NCBI RefSeq assembly: GCF_013394855.1
Contig: NZ_JABMLK010000002.1
Coordinates: 1 to 64,000, forward strand
Source of the DNA: Limnobaculum xujianqingii
Lineage (GTDB): Bacteria; Pseudomonadota; Gammaproteobacteria; Enterobacterales; Enterobacteriaceae
Length of the DNA stretch: 64,000 bases
Reading direction: 5' to 3'
Each line of letters starts with the position of its first letter. The stretch's first letter is position 1. The notes under the pieces are model-generated. The model did no database searches and was not told the DNA's origin. It saw only the letters and a program-made list of their open reading frames with translations. The position numbers and the translations under genes are program-made. Below, in pieces: positions 55,781 through 64,000 of the stretch.

Positions 55781-56206
55781 ATGAAAAAGAAGTATGTACC
55801 TGATTTTCCTGCCATGATGCGCTTAACGGAAGTCAATTACGCTCAATTACGTCGCCTGATCCCTCGTGACGATACGCCAGGAAGTCAGGTAGAACTGCAG
55901 GTTGCCGGAGCGGTATATCGTATTGAAACTCTGGAATCTACCCGTTACACCTCTTATGTTTCTATTAAGCAAGTTTTTCCTAAGGTTAGTTACTGGAGTA
56001 TGCCCTGTCTGAATGTAAGGCTTTACCATGACGCGTTAGTTGCAGAAGTGTGTTCCAGTCAACAGATCTTTAGATTTAAAGCAAGTTATGATTATCCTAA
56101 TAAAAAATTACACCAGCGTGACGAAAAACACCAAATTAACCAATTTTTGGCGGACTGGTTGCGCTTTTGTCTGATGAAAGGAACAATGTCTGTTCCGATT
56201 TGTTAA
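55781..56206 (+). CDS. yqiB: DUF1249 protein YqiB
   Basis: Small conserved protein of 141 residues (E. coli 140) with the start [27 protein letters not shown] and the end [17 protein letters not shown]. Function unknown. Conserved between nudF and cpdA in enterobacteria, probably in one transcript with cpdA, 50 bp downstream. Confidence 0.95.
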   Translation: MKKKYVPDFPAMMRLTEVNYAQLRRLIPRDDTPGSQVELQVAGAVYRIETLESTRYTSYVSIKQVFPKVSYWSMPCLNVRLYHDALVAEVCSSQQIFRFKASYDYPNKKLHQRDEKHQINQFLADWLRFCLMKGTMSVPIC

Positions 56207-56256
56207 ACACTTAGAAAGCAGGAGCTTACTAACTTAAGCCTTTTGAAGGAAATCTC

Positions 56257-57084
56257 TTGGAAAGCCTTTTTCAACTCCCTTTAGCGCGTGGGTCTAAAGT
56301 GAGAGTTTTACAGATTACTGATACTCACTTATTTGCTGGTGCTGATGAAACGCTTTTAGGGGTAAATACCCTGAAAAGTTATCAGGCAGTATTGCGTGCA
56401 GTCGCCGAAAGGGGGCACGATTACGATTTAATCGTAGCGACGGGTGATTTAGCTCAGGATCGCTCTTTTGCCGCATATGAACGTTTTACCGCGGGTATTG
56501 CGACTTTACCGGCACCTTGCGTATGGCTGCCGGGTAACCATGATTTCCAGCCGGCTATGGTTGATGCCATGGCAGCGGCACAGATCCTCCCTTCTAAACA
56601 GGTACTGCTTGGCGAAGACTGGTACGTTATTTTACTGGATAGTCAGGTATTAGGTGTACCTCACGGTGAACTGAGTGAATACCAACTGAATTGGCTCGAT
56701 CGTTCACTGACACAGTACAGCGATCGTCATGCATTGATTTTACTTCACCACCACCCTCACTCTTCGGGCTGTACCTGGTTGGATCAACACAGCCTGCGTA
56801 ATGCCCATATGTTAGCGGAAGTGCTTGACAGACACCCTCAGGCTAAAACATTGCTATGTGGACATATCCATCAGGATCTCGATCTTGACTGGAATGGGCG
56901 GCGCGTTTTGGCATCGCCTTCTACTTGCGTGCAATTTAAACCCCACTGTACTAACTTTACTATTGATGACTTAGCGCCAGGCTGGCGTTATCTCGATCTC
57001 TATTCTGATGGTTCCATTGAAACTACGGTATGCCGCCTTGAAGGTGATGTATTCCGTCCTGACATGAACTCGGATGGTTATTGA
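56257..57084 (+). CDS. cpdA: 3',5'-cyclic-AMP phosphodiesterase CpdA
   Basis: Degrades cAMP to AMP and so tunes CRP signalling. The 275 residues equal E. coli. Metallophosphoesterase motifs appear in order: DTHLF (about 22), GDLAQD (about 65), GNHD (about 95), then HHHPHSSG and GHIHQD. The start is a TTG, chosen because it gives the MESL start of the family and AAGGAAA lies upstream. The stop overlaps yqiA (TGATG). Confidence 0.97.
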   Translation: MESLFQLPLARGSKVRVLQITDTHLFAGADETLLGVNTLKSYQAVLRAVAERGHDYDLIVATGDLAQDRSFAAYERFTAGIATLPAPCVWLPGNHDFQPAMVDAMAAAQILPSKQVLLGEDWYVILLDSQVLGVPHGELSEYQLNWLDRSLTQYSDRHALILLHHHPHSSGCTWLDQHSLRNAHMLAEVLDRHPQAKTLLCGHIHQDLDLDWNGRRVLASPSTCVQFKPHCTNFTIDDLAPGWRYLDLYSDGSIETTVCRLEGDVFRPDMNSDGY

Positions 57085-57665
57085 TGACGACTTTGCTCTA
57101 TATACATGGATTTAATAGTTCGCCTCAGTCGGCTAAAGCCGTTAATTTTAAGCGTTGGCTGGCGGAACATCATCCAAACATTGAGATGCTGATTCCACAG
57201 ATACCGCCTTCTCCGGCGGAAGCGGCTGAATTACTGGAGCAAATAGTACTGGATCGTGTGGGAGAACCTCTGGGGATCGTCGGTTCTTCGTTGGGGGGAT
57301 ATTATGCTACCTGGCTATCGCAGTGTTTTATGTTGCCTGCGGTGCTGGTTAATCCGGCAGTAAAACCCTTTGAGTGGTTGCAGGAATATATTGGAGAGCA
57401 TCAGAATCCCTACACCGGACAGCAATATGTGATAGAGTCACGTCACGTTTACGACCTCAAAGTCATGCAGATAGAACCGCTGGAGTCTCCGGACCTGTTG
57501 TGGCTACTGCAACAGACAGGAGATGAAGTGCTTGATTACCGTCAGGCGGTGACTTACTACACTTCTTGTCGACAAACCGTGGAGTCCGGTGGAAACCACA
57601 GTTTTGTCAGCTTTGATCACTATTTTTCCCCGATTGTTGATTTTTTAGGGCTTGCTGCGGCTTAA
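57084..57665 (+). CDS. yqiA: Esterase YqiA
   Basis: Alpha/beta-hydrolase of 193 residues, the same as E. coli YqiA. The start [18 protein letters not shown] gives the oxyanion region, the nucleophile lies in GSSLGGYYA (about 71-79) and the catalytic His in GGNHSF near 173. The ATG overlaps the cpdA stop by one base. parE begins about 100 bp downstream. Confidence 0.96.
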   Translation: MTTLLYIHGFNSSPQSAKAVNFKRWLAEHHPNIEMLIPQIPPSPAEAAELLEQIVLDRVGEPLGIVGSSLGGYYATWLSQCFMLPAVLVNPAVKPFEWLQEYIGEHQNPYTGQQYVIESRHVYDLKVMQIEPLESPDLLWLLQQTGDEVLDYRQAVTYYTSCRQTVESGGNHSFVSFDHYFSPIVDFLGLAAA

Positions 57666-57766
57666 TAAGTAGCTTCGGCCTGCCATACTATGGAAGGTTA
57701 GCCGGTTTACACCGATAATAAACAATGATCGTTTTTATGCCCTGAAACTTATCCAGAAACCAAACA

Positions 57767-59656
57767 ATGAGCCAATCCAGTTATAACGCTGATTCCATTG
57801 AGGTGCTCAGCGGCCTTGAACCAGTACGACGCCGTCCCGGCATGTACACCGATACCTCTCGTCCGAATCATCTCGGACAGGAAGTTATTGATAACAGCGT
57901 TGATGAGGCGTTAGCCGGTCACGCGAGTAAAATAGAAGTAATATTGTATGAAGACCAGTCGCTGGAAGTGATCGACGACGGTCGTGGTATGCCTGTCGAT
58001 ATTCATCCTGAAGAAGGGGTGACAGCGATTGAGCTTATCATGTGCCGTTTACACGCCGGTGGTAAGTTCTCTAACAAAAACTACCAGTTTTCCGGTGGTT
58101 TGCACGGGGTAGGTATTTCAGTGGTTAACGCCCTGTCTACTCGTGTGGAAGTCACTGTGCGTCGTGATGCGCAGGTATACAGCATAGTATTTGAAAACGG
58201 TGACAAAGTGCAGGATCTGACGGTTATCGGTACCTGTGGTCGCCGTAATACCGGCACCAGCGTTCACTTTTGGCCCGATCCCAGCTTTTTTGACAGCCCA
58301 AGATTTTCTGTCTCCCGTCTGGTGCACGTGCTAAAGGCGAAAGCCGTTCTCTGTCCGGGCGTTGAAATTATTTTTACCGATAAAGTGAATGGTACTGAAC
58401 AGCGCTGGTGCTATCAGGATGGTTTAACCGATTACCTGATGGAAGCGGTAAATGGCCTGATAACCCTGCCGGAAAAACCATTTGTTGGTGCTTTTGCCGG
58501 TGACATTGAAGCGGTGGACTGGGCGCTGTTATGGCTGCCGGAAGGGGGAGAAGTACTAAGCGAAAGCTACGTCAACCTGATTCCAACCATGCAGGGTGGT
58601 ACCCACGTTAACGGCCTGCGTCAGGGCTTGCTGGATGCGATGCGTGAATTCTGTGAATTCCGTAATTTGCTGCCCCGCGGCGTGAAGCTCAGTGCGGAAG
58701 ATATCTGGGATCGTTGTGCTTATGTTCTTTCCCTGAAAATGCAGGATCCGCAGTTTGCCGGTCAAACCAAAGAACGCTTATCGTCTCGCCAAAGTTCTGC
58801 TTTTGTCTCCGGCATTATTAAAGATGCTTTTAGTCTGTGGTTGAACCAGAACGTACAGGCGGCTGAACAGTTAGCCGAGCTGGCCATTTCCAGTGCCCAG
58901 CAGCGTATGCGGGCAGCCAAAAAGGTAGTGCGTAAAAAACTGGTCAGTGGGCCTGCGCTGCCTGGCAAACTGGCTGACTGCTCATCGCAAGATTTAAGCG
59001 TTACCGAACTGTTTTTGGTGGAAGGGGATTCTGCGGGTGGTTCTGCCAAGCAGGCTCGTAGCCGTGAATTCCAGGCAATTATGCCGCTGAAGGGTAAGAT
59101 CCTTAACACCTGGGAAGTCTCTTCTGATGAGGTTCTGGCCTCTCAGGAAATTCATGATATTTCGGTAGCGATTGGTATCGATCCTGACAGTGACGATCTC
59201 AGCCAACTGCGTTACGGTAAAATATGTATCCTGGCGGATGCGGACTCCGATGGTCTGCATATTGCCACCCTGATTTGCGCACTGTTTGTTCGCCATTTCC
59301 GTAAGATGGTAGAAGAGGGGCATGTCTATGTGGCAATGCCGCCACTGTACCGCATCGATCTGGGCAAAGAGGTTTACTACGCGCTGGATGAACAGGAAAA
59401 AGAGGGTGTGCTGGAGCAGCTAAAACGCAAAAAAGGCAAACCAAACGTACAGCGTTTTAAAGGGCTGGGTGAAATGAACCCGCTACAGCTGCGTGAAACC
59501 ACGATGGACCCAAATACCCGTCGTTTGGTTCAGCTAACGCTCGAAGACAGCGAAACCACCATGGCCTTGATGGATATGCTGTTAGCCAAGAAACGTTCAG
59601 AAGACCGCCGTAACTGGTTACAGGAAAAAGGCGATCGTGTGGAACTTGATGTTTAA
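57767..59656 (+). CDS. parE: DNA topoisomerase IV subunit B (ParE)
   Basis: ATPase subunit of topoisomerase IV, which unlinks daughter chromosomes. 629 residues (E. coli 630). GHKL ATPase motifs are [12 protein letters not shown] (about 41-52) and [11 protein letters not shown]; the Toprim motifs [10 protein letters not shown] (about 418) and DADSDGLHI (about 491-499) bind metal. It is followed by parC after 71 bp on the same strand, adjacent here, whereas E. coli has extra genes in between. Confidence 0.98.
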   Translation: MSQSSYNADSIEVLSGLEPVRRRPGMYTDTSRPNHLGQEVIDNSVDEALAGHASKIEVILYEDQSLEVIDDGRGMPVDIHPEEGVTAIELIMCRLHAGGKFSNKNYQFSGGLHGVGISVVNALSTRVEVTVRRDAQVYSIVFENGDKVQDLTVIGTCGRRNTGTSVHFWPDPSFFDSPRFSVSRLVHVLKAKAVLCPGVEIIFTDKVNGTEQRWCYQDGLTDYLMEAVNGLITLPEKPFVGAFAGDIEAVDWALLWLPEGGEVLSESYVNLIPTMQGGTHVNGLRQGLLDAMREFCEFRNLLPRGVKLSAEDIWDRCAYVLSLKMQDPQFAGQTKERLSSRQSSAFVSGIIKDAFSLWLNQNVQAAEQLAELAISSAQQRMRAAKKVVRKKLVSGPALPGKLADCSSQDLSVTELFLVEGDSAGGSAKQARSREFQAIMPLKGKILNTWEVSSDEVLASQEIHDISVAIGIDPDSDDLSQLRYGKICILADADSDGLHIATLICALFVRHFRKMVEEGHVYVAMPPLYRIDLGKEVYYALDEQEKEGVLEQLKRKKGKPNVQRFKGLGEMNPLQLRETTMDPNTRRLVQLTLEDSETTMALMDMLLAKKRSEDRRNWLQEKGDRVELDV

Positions 59657-59727
59657 TATCAGTATCTGAACCCCGTTTTTATTTAGCCAATGCTTTAAAT
59701 AGAAGCGGGAAAGGAAAGAGTAATTCT

Positions 59728-62004
59728 ATGAGTGATATAACTCACGACGGTGTGGAACAGCAGCCGCTCCACCAGTTTACTGAGAATGCGTACCTTAACT
59801 ACTCAATGTACGTCATTATGGATCGCGCATTGCCGTTTATCGGCGATGGTTTGAAGCCAGTACAACGTCGTATTGTTTATGCAATGTCTGAGCTGGGGCT
59901 GAATGCCGCGGCTAAGTTTAAGAAATCAGCGCGTACCGTGGGTGACGTGCTGGGTAAATATCATCCTCACGGCGATAGCGCCTGTTATGAAGCGATGGTA
60001 TTGATGGCGCAGCCATTCTCCTATCGTTACCCGTTGGTAGACGGTCAGGGGAACTGGGGGGCACCGGACGATCCGAAATCGTTCGCCGCCATGCGTTATA
60101 CCGAATCCCGCCTGTCTAAATATGCCGAACTGTTGTTGGGTGAACTGGGACAGGGAACCGTAGATTACGTACCAAACTTCGACGGCACCATGCAGGAGCC
60201 TAAAATGCTGCCTGCACGCTTGCCGAATATCCTGCTGAACGGGACGACCGGTATTGCTGTTGGTATGGCAACGGATATCCCTCCGCATAACGTGCGCGAA
60301 GTGGCTAATGCGGCGGTAATGCTGTTGGATAATCCCAACGCTACGCTGGATAACCTGATGACCGAAATTCAGGGGCCAGACTATCCGACGGAAGCCGAAA
60401 TCATCACTTCGCAGGATGAAATCAAGAAGATTTATCAGACCGGTAAAGGTTCAATCCGTATGCGTGCCGTGTGGAAGAAAGAGGATGGCGATATCGTCAT
60501 TACTGCACTTCCGCACCAAACCTCGGGTGCTAAGGTGATAGAACAGATCGCCAGCCAGATGCGGGCTAAAAAGCTGCCGATGGTGGAGGATCTGCGTGAT
60601 GAGTCAGATCATGAGAATCCAACTCGTCTGGTGTTAGTACCTCGCTCTAACCGTATCGATTTAGAACAGGTGATGAATCATCTGTTTGCCACCACCGATC
60701 TGGAAAAAAGTTACCGCGTTAACCTGAATATGCTGGGGCTGGATGGTCGTCCGGCGGTGAAAAATCTGGTTGAGATCCTGTCGGAGTGGTTAGTGTTCCG
60801 TCGTGATACCGTGGTTCGTCGTTTGAATCACCGTCTGGAACGCGTACTGAGACGCTTACATATTTTAGATGGTTTACTCGCCGCCTTCCTGAATATCGAT
60901 GAAGTGATCGAAATTATTCGTACCGAAGATGAGCCAAAGCCGGTATTGATGCAGCGCTTTAGCATCAGTGATACTCAGGCCGAAGCCATTCTGGAACTGA
61001 AACTGCGTCATCTTGCCAAGCTGGAAGAGATGAAGATCCGCGGTGAGCAAGCTGAACTGGAAAAAGAGCGTGACCGTCTGCAAGGTCTGTTAAGTTCCGA
61101 TCGTAAACTCAGCTCTTTGATCAAGAAAGAAATTCTGGCTGATGCAGAAACCTATGGTGACGATCGTCGTTCACCGCTGGTGGTTCGCACCGAAGCCAAA
61201 GCGATGAGCGAACACGATTTTGTTCCTTCTGAGCCAGTGACTATTGTGCTTTCCGATATGGGATGGGTTCGTAGCGCCAAGGGCCATGATATTGAGCCAT
61301 CCGGACTGAGCTATCGTGCCGGTGACAGCTTCAAAGCCGCTGCTCGTGGTAAGAGCAATCAGCCTGTGGTGTTTATTGACTCTACCGGACGTAGCTATGC
61401 GCTGGATCCGTTGACGTTACCGTCCGCTCGCGGACAAGGTGAGCCGTTGACCGGAAAACTCACGCCGCCACCGGGAGCAACGGTTGAACAGGTGTTAATG
61501 CACGCGGACGATCAGAAGCTGTTGATGGCATCGGATGCCGGATACGGCTTTATCTGTACTTTTGAAGATCTGGTGGCGCGTAACCGCAACGGTAAAGCAA
61601 TGATCACTCTGCCGGATAATGCCAAAGTGCTAACTCCGCTGGAAGTAAACAGTGAAGACGATCTACTGTTAACCATTACCGCTGCTGGCAGAATGCTGCT
61701 ATTCCCGGTAGGTGATTTACCACAGCTGTCGAAAGGTAAGGGTAACAAGATTATCTCTATTCCTTCGGCACAGGCAGCTTCAGGTGAAGATCGTATTGCC
61801 TATCTGTTTATTCTGACGGCGAAATCATCAGTAACACTACACGTAGGTAAACGTAAGCTGCAACTGCGTCCGGAAGACCTACAGAAATTCCGTGCAGAGA
61901 GAGGCCGTAAAGGGACTCTGCTACCGCGAGGACTACAACGCATCGATAATATTGATGTTGAAACTCCTCCTTCGCCGACTGAAGAGGCTCCGGTTACGGA
62001 GTGA
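59728..62004 (+). CDS. parC: DNA topoisomerase IV subunit A (ParC)
   Basis: DNA-cleaving subunit of topoisomerase IV, 758 residues (E. coli 752). The catalytic Tyr is Y124 ([11 protein letters not shown]). The quinolone-resistance region reads [12 protein letters not shown], with the wild-type Ser84 and Glu88 (E. coli S80/E84), so no known resistance change is seen. The C-terminal beta-pinwheel follows from about 500. The tail [11 protein letters not shown] is a little longer than in E. coli. A strong terminator follows. Confidence 0.98.
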   Translation: MSDITHDGVEQQPLHQFTENAYLNYSMYVIMDRALPFIGDGLKPVQRRIVYAMSELGLNAAAKFKKSARTVGDVLGKYHPHGDSACYEAMVLMAQPFSYRYPLVDGQGNWGAPDDPKSFAAMRYTESRLSKYAELLLGELGQGTVDYVPNFDGTMQEPKMLPARLPNILLNGTTGIAVGMATDIPPHNVREVANAAVMLLDNPNATLDNLMTEIQGPDYPTEAEIITSQDEIKKIYQTGKGSIRMRAVWKKEDGDIVITALPHQTSGAKVIEQIASQMRAKKLPMVEDLRDESDHENPTRLVLVPRSNRIDLEQVMNHLFATTDLEKSYRVNLNMLGLDGRPAVKNLVEILSEWLVFRRDTVVRRLNHRLERVLRRLHILDGLLAAFLNIDEVIEIIRTEDEPKPVLMQRFSISDTQAEAILELKLRHLAKLEEMKIRGEQAELEKERDRLQGLLSSDRKLSSLIKKEILADAETYGDDRRSPLVVRTEAKAMSEHDFVPSEPVTIVLSDMGWVRSAKGHDIEPSGLSYRAGDSFKAAARGKSNQPVVFIDSTGRSYALDPLTLPSARGQGEPLTGKLTPPPGATVEQVLMHADDQKLLMASDAGYGFICTFEDLVARNRNGKAMITLPDNAKVLTPLEVNSEDDLLLTITAAGRMLLFPVGDLPQLSKGKGNKIISIPSAQAASGEDRIAYLFILTAKSSVTLHVGKRKLQLRPEDLQKFRAERGRKGTLLPRGLQRIDNIDVETPPSPTEEAPVTE

Positions 62005-62032
62005 TTCAACTGCGGGAATATTGATAAAAATT

Positions 62033-62067
62033 CAGGCTGCTCTGTTTACAGAACAGCCTGTTTTTTT
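62033..62067 (+). terminator. Terminator after parC
   Basis: CAGGCTG-TCTG/CAGA-CAGCCTG stem with one mismatch and a short loop, followed by seven U, 28 bp past the stop. The rest of the gap to plsC (62068-62269) is AT-rich without a visible gene. Confidence 0.88.
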
Positions 62068-62269
62068 CTGCAACCGCGGTGTTTCTGGCTAATGAAAGGA
62101 TTAGATTGATTTGGTTTTGAATAATGAGAACACGAGTAAGCAAAAGAGGATCTTTTGCATTATGAGTGATTGAAATAAAATTGATTCCCTCCACTTAACT
62201 TATTATTGGAATCAGTGCGTTTTCTTTATAAGTCGGTATACTTATCGGCTATAAATGAATGAGGTTTAT

Positions 62270-63010
62270 ATGTTAGTTATTTTGCGTGCTTTGATTGTTA
62301 TTCCATTTTGTATTTTGGTCTGTCTGGGTGGCTCGATATATTGTCTTTTTAGCCCGCGCAATCCTCGTCATTCCTATACTTTCGGTCGACTGTTTGGTCG
62401 TCTGGCACCGGTATTTGGCTTAACCGTCGAAACACGGGTTAATCCGGCGGTTAAAGCTGACGGAAACTGTATCTATATCGCTAATCATCAGAATAATTAC
62501 GATATGGTAACGGCGGCCGCTGCGGTACAGCCAAGAACGGTGACAGTGGGTAAAAAGAGCCTGCTGTGGATTCCTTTCTTCGGCCCTTTCTATTGGCTGA
62601 CTGGTAATATCTTGATTGATCGCAATAATAAAACCAAATCTCGCGGTACCATTTACCAAATTATCGAGCAGATGAAAAAACGGGATATTTCGGTGTGGAT
62701 GTTTCCGGAAGGAACACGCAGTAGAGGACGGGGTTTATTACCGTTCAAAACCGGAGCTTTTCATGCGGCTATTGCGGCTGGCGTGCCGGTTGTACCTATT
62801 TGTGTTTCCAGTACCAGCGGTAAAATAAAGCTAAATCGTTGGAACAATGGTCATGCGATTGTGGAAATGATGTCTCCTATTGATACCAGCGTTTATGATA
62901 AAGATCAGGTGCGTGAACTGGCGCAACACTGCCATGACATCATGACAAAAAAATTGGCACAGCTGGATCAGGAAGTTGCTGAGCGTGAGGCAGCGGATCG
63001 CCAACGTTAA
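62270..63010 (+). CDS. plsC: 1-acyl-sn-glycerol-3-phosphate acyltransferase PlsC
   Basis: Makes phosphatidic acid from lysophosphatidic acid, the second acylation of phospholipid synthesis. 246 residues (E. coli 245). An N-terminal membrane segment (ILRALIVIPFCILVCLGGSIY) precedes the catalytic NHQNNYD (HX4D, about 69-75) and FPEGTRSRG (about 145-153). The start at 62270 is chosen as GAGG lies five bases upstream and it matches the E. coli start. Followed by ftsP, as in E. coli. Confidence 0.97.
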   Translation: MLVILRALIVIPFCILVCLGGSIYCLFSPRNPRHSYTFGRLFGRLAPVFGLTVETRVNPAVKADGNCIYIANHQNNYDMVTAAAAVQPRTVTVGKKSLLWIPFFGPFYWLTGNILIDRNNKTKSRGTIYQIIEQMKKRDISVWMFPEGTRSRGRGLLPFKTGAFHAAIAAGVPVVPICVSSTSGKIKLNRWNNGHAIVEMMSPIDTSVYDKDQVRELAQHCHDIMTKKLAQLDQEVAEREAADRQR

Positions 63011-63018
63011 CAGCGTTT

Positions 63019-63040
63019 ATCACTTTTATTGGTGATTTTT
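63019..63040 (+). terminator. Possible weak terminator after plsC
   Basis: ATCAC/GTGAT stem with an eight-base loop followed by five U, just past the plsC stop. Short stem, so possibly only a pause site between plsC and ftsP. Confidence 0.4.
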
Positions 63041-63214
63041 AAGGTAGCGATTGAAATGTGTGTGCTGGGGTTTTTCTCCAGTGCACATTTGTGATCCTGC
63101 CATTTTTTCTTTGCATAACGTGATACCAACACATTGGCGTGATGATGTTTGCGCTGACAATATAAAGTGGATCGGGATTGATCTCTTTAGCTGATATACA
63201 CGAAGGTTGTTTGA

Positions 63215-64000
63215 ATGGTTGCTAAGATTAACAACAAAATGATACCGATTAGCCGCCGCCGCTTGTTGCAGGCGACAGGGGCCGCACTGGGTGCAAGCAT
63301 GGTTTCTCCGGCGTTTGCCGCCGCCCCTCAGGCAGCGTTGCCTGTTCCTCCTTTGCTGGAAAGCCGTAAGGGCCAGCCGCTTTATCTCTCGCTTCAACGT
63401 ACCCACTGGGAGTTTATCTCCGGCTCCCGGGTTAGTACTATGGGTTTTAATGGCCGCTATTTGGGGCCCACGGTAAGGGTTCGTAATGGTGATGACGTCA
63501 AAATGGTGTACAGCAATCGCTTAAGCGATCCGGTCGCTGTAACAGTGAGTGGGCTTCAGGTTCCCGGTACTTTAATGGGAAATGCAGCGCGAATGATGTC
63601 ACCGGGCGTGGACTGGTCACCGATTATTCCAGTGCGCCAACAGGCAGCAACCTGTTGGTATCATGCCATTACACCAAACAAAGTTGCTTCTGATATCTAC
63701 AACGGTCTGGCCGGTATGTGGATTATTGAAGATGATATTACTCGTGGTTTAACCATTCCCAATCAGTATGGTGTGAATGATTTTCCCGTTATCTTGCAGG
63801 ACAAGCACTTTAGCTCTTTTGGTCAGCCGGAATATTCTATTAGCGGTACCAATGAGTCTGGCTTTCTGGGGGATACCTTATTAACCAACGGCGTTAGTGG
63901 GCCTTATGTTGAGGTTGGCCGCGGTTGGGTCAGATTACGTTTGTTGAATGCCTCTAATTCCCGACGCTATACCCTAACGTTGAGCGATAACCGGCCATTC
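63215..64000 (+). CDS. ftsP: Cell division protein FtsP (SufI), cut by window end
   Basis: Tat-exported periplasmic protein with a multicopper-oxidase fold but no copper sites, which stabilises the divisome under stress. The start MVAKINNKMIPISRRRLLQATGAALG has the twin-arginine motif SRRRLL (about 13-18) and a hydrophobic core ending in SPAFAA. The frame stays open to the window end, giving 262 codons so far (E. coli 470 aa). AAGGT lies ahead of the ATG. Position after plsC is as in E. coli. Confidence 0.95.
   Translation, partial: MVAKINNKMIPISRRRLLQATGAALGASMVSPAFAAAPQAALPVPPLLESRKGQPLYLSLQRTHWEFISGSRVSTMGFNGRYLGPTVRVRNGDDVKMVYSNRLSDPVAVTVSGLQVPGTLMGNAARMMSPGVDWSPIIPVRQQAATCWYHAITPNKVASDIYNGLAGMWIIEDDITRGLTIPNQYGVNDFPVILQDKHFSSFGQPEYSISGTNESGFLGDTLLTNGVSGPYVEVGRGWVRLRLLNASNSRRYTLTLSDNRPF

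Noticed and set aside
59965..60000. Quinolone resistance change in parC
   Set aside because: The HGDSACYE stretch is wild type at both hot-spot residues.
63047..63092. Imperfect hairpin in the plsC-ftsP gap as a regulatory RNA
   Set aside because: The arms pair only with gaps and there is no supporting context.

Overview
The window is a piece of an enterobacterial (Enterobacterales) chromosome carrying most of a P2-type prophage. The host assignment rests on near full-length orthologues, in the E. coli-like neighbourhood, of mug, rpoD-dnaG-rpsU, tsaD, plsY, folB, uppP, cca, ygiM, ygiF, glnE, hldE, ubiK, ribB, zupT, ygiB-ygiC, tolC, nudF-yqiB-cpdA-yqiA-parE-parC, plsC and ftsP. The medium GC content and local differences (yjeH beside hldE, a lipid A acyltransferase after glnE, a VWA-like lipoprotein after rpsU) suggest a lineage off the Escherichia/Salmonella branch, perhaps Budviciaceae; that family guess is inference only.

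Positions 1 to about 25,440 are the prophage. The order is A (replication) - accessory locus - cos - Q/P (leftward) - O N M L X - lysis cassette (Y, K, LysB/LysC) - R S - V W J I H G - FI FII E/E' T U D - ogr - exported cargo gene - tRNA-Ile2(CAU). Integrase and immunity genes must lie left of the window. The right attachment site is probably the 3' end of the tRNA. Three near-identical dyads (TGTG-N10-CACA) lie ahead of the P/O, V and FI transcription units and match the late-promoter sites that Ogr-type activators bind. A T-TTT-TTG slippery site gives the E/E' fusion expected for the tail chaperone.

Two parts of the prophage go beyond the P2 core. An AT-rich gene between A and cos, where P2 carries tin and old, encodes a 412-residue protein with HEPN RNase-type motifs and is a candidate anti-phage gene. 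Between terminase P and portal Q sits a translationally coupled 253-residue protein that copies only the ATPase half of the terminase, with an altered Walker B.

Positions 25,441 to 64,000 are core genome: the macromolecular synthesis operon (rpsU-dnaG-rpoD), lipid, LPS, cell-wall and folate genes, riboflavin synthesis under an FMN riboswitch, metal uptake, TolC efflux and topoisomerase IV. Points of interest are ygiD broken by an 8-bp tandem duplication, a repeated intergenic element with compensatory stem changes (two full copies and a solo hairpin), an array of at least eight hairpins after ygiD, a VWA-like lipoprotein lacking its metal-site residues, and regulatory palindromes at ribB and zupT.
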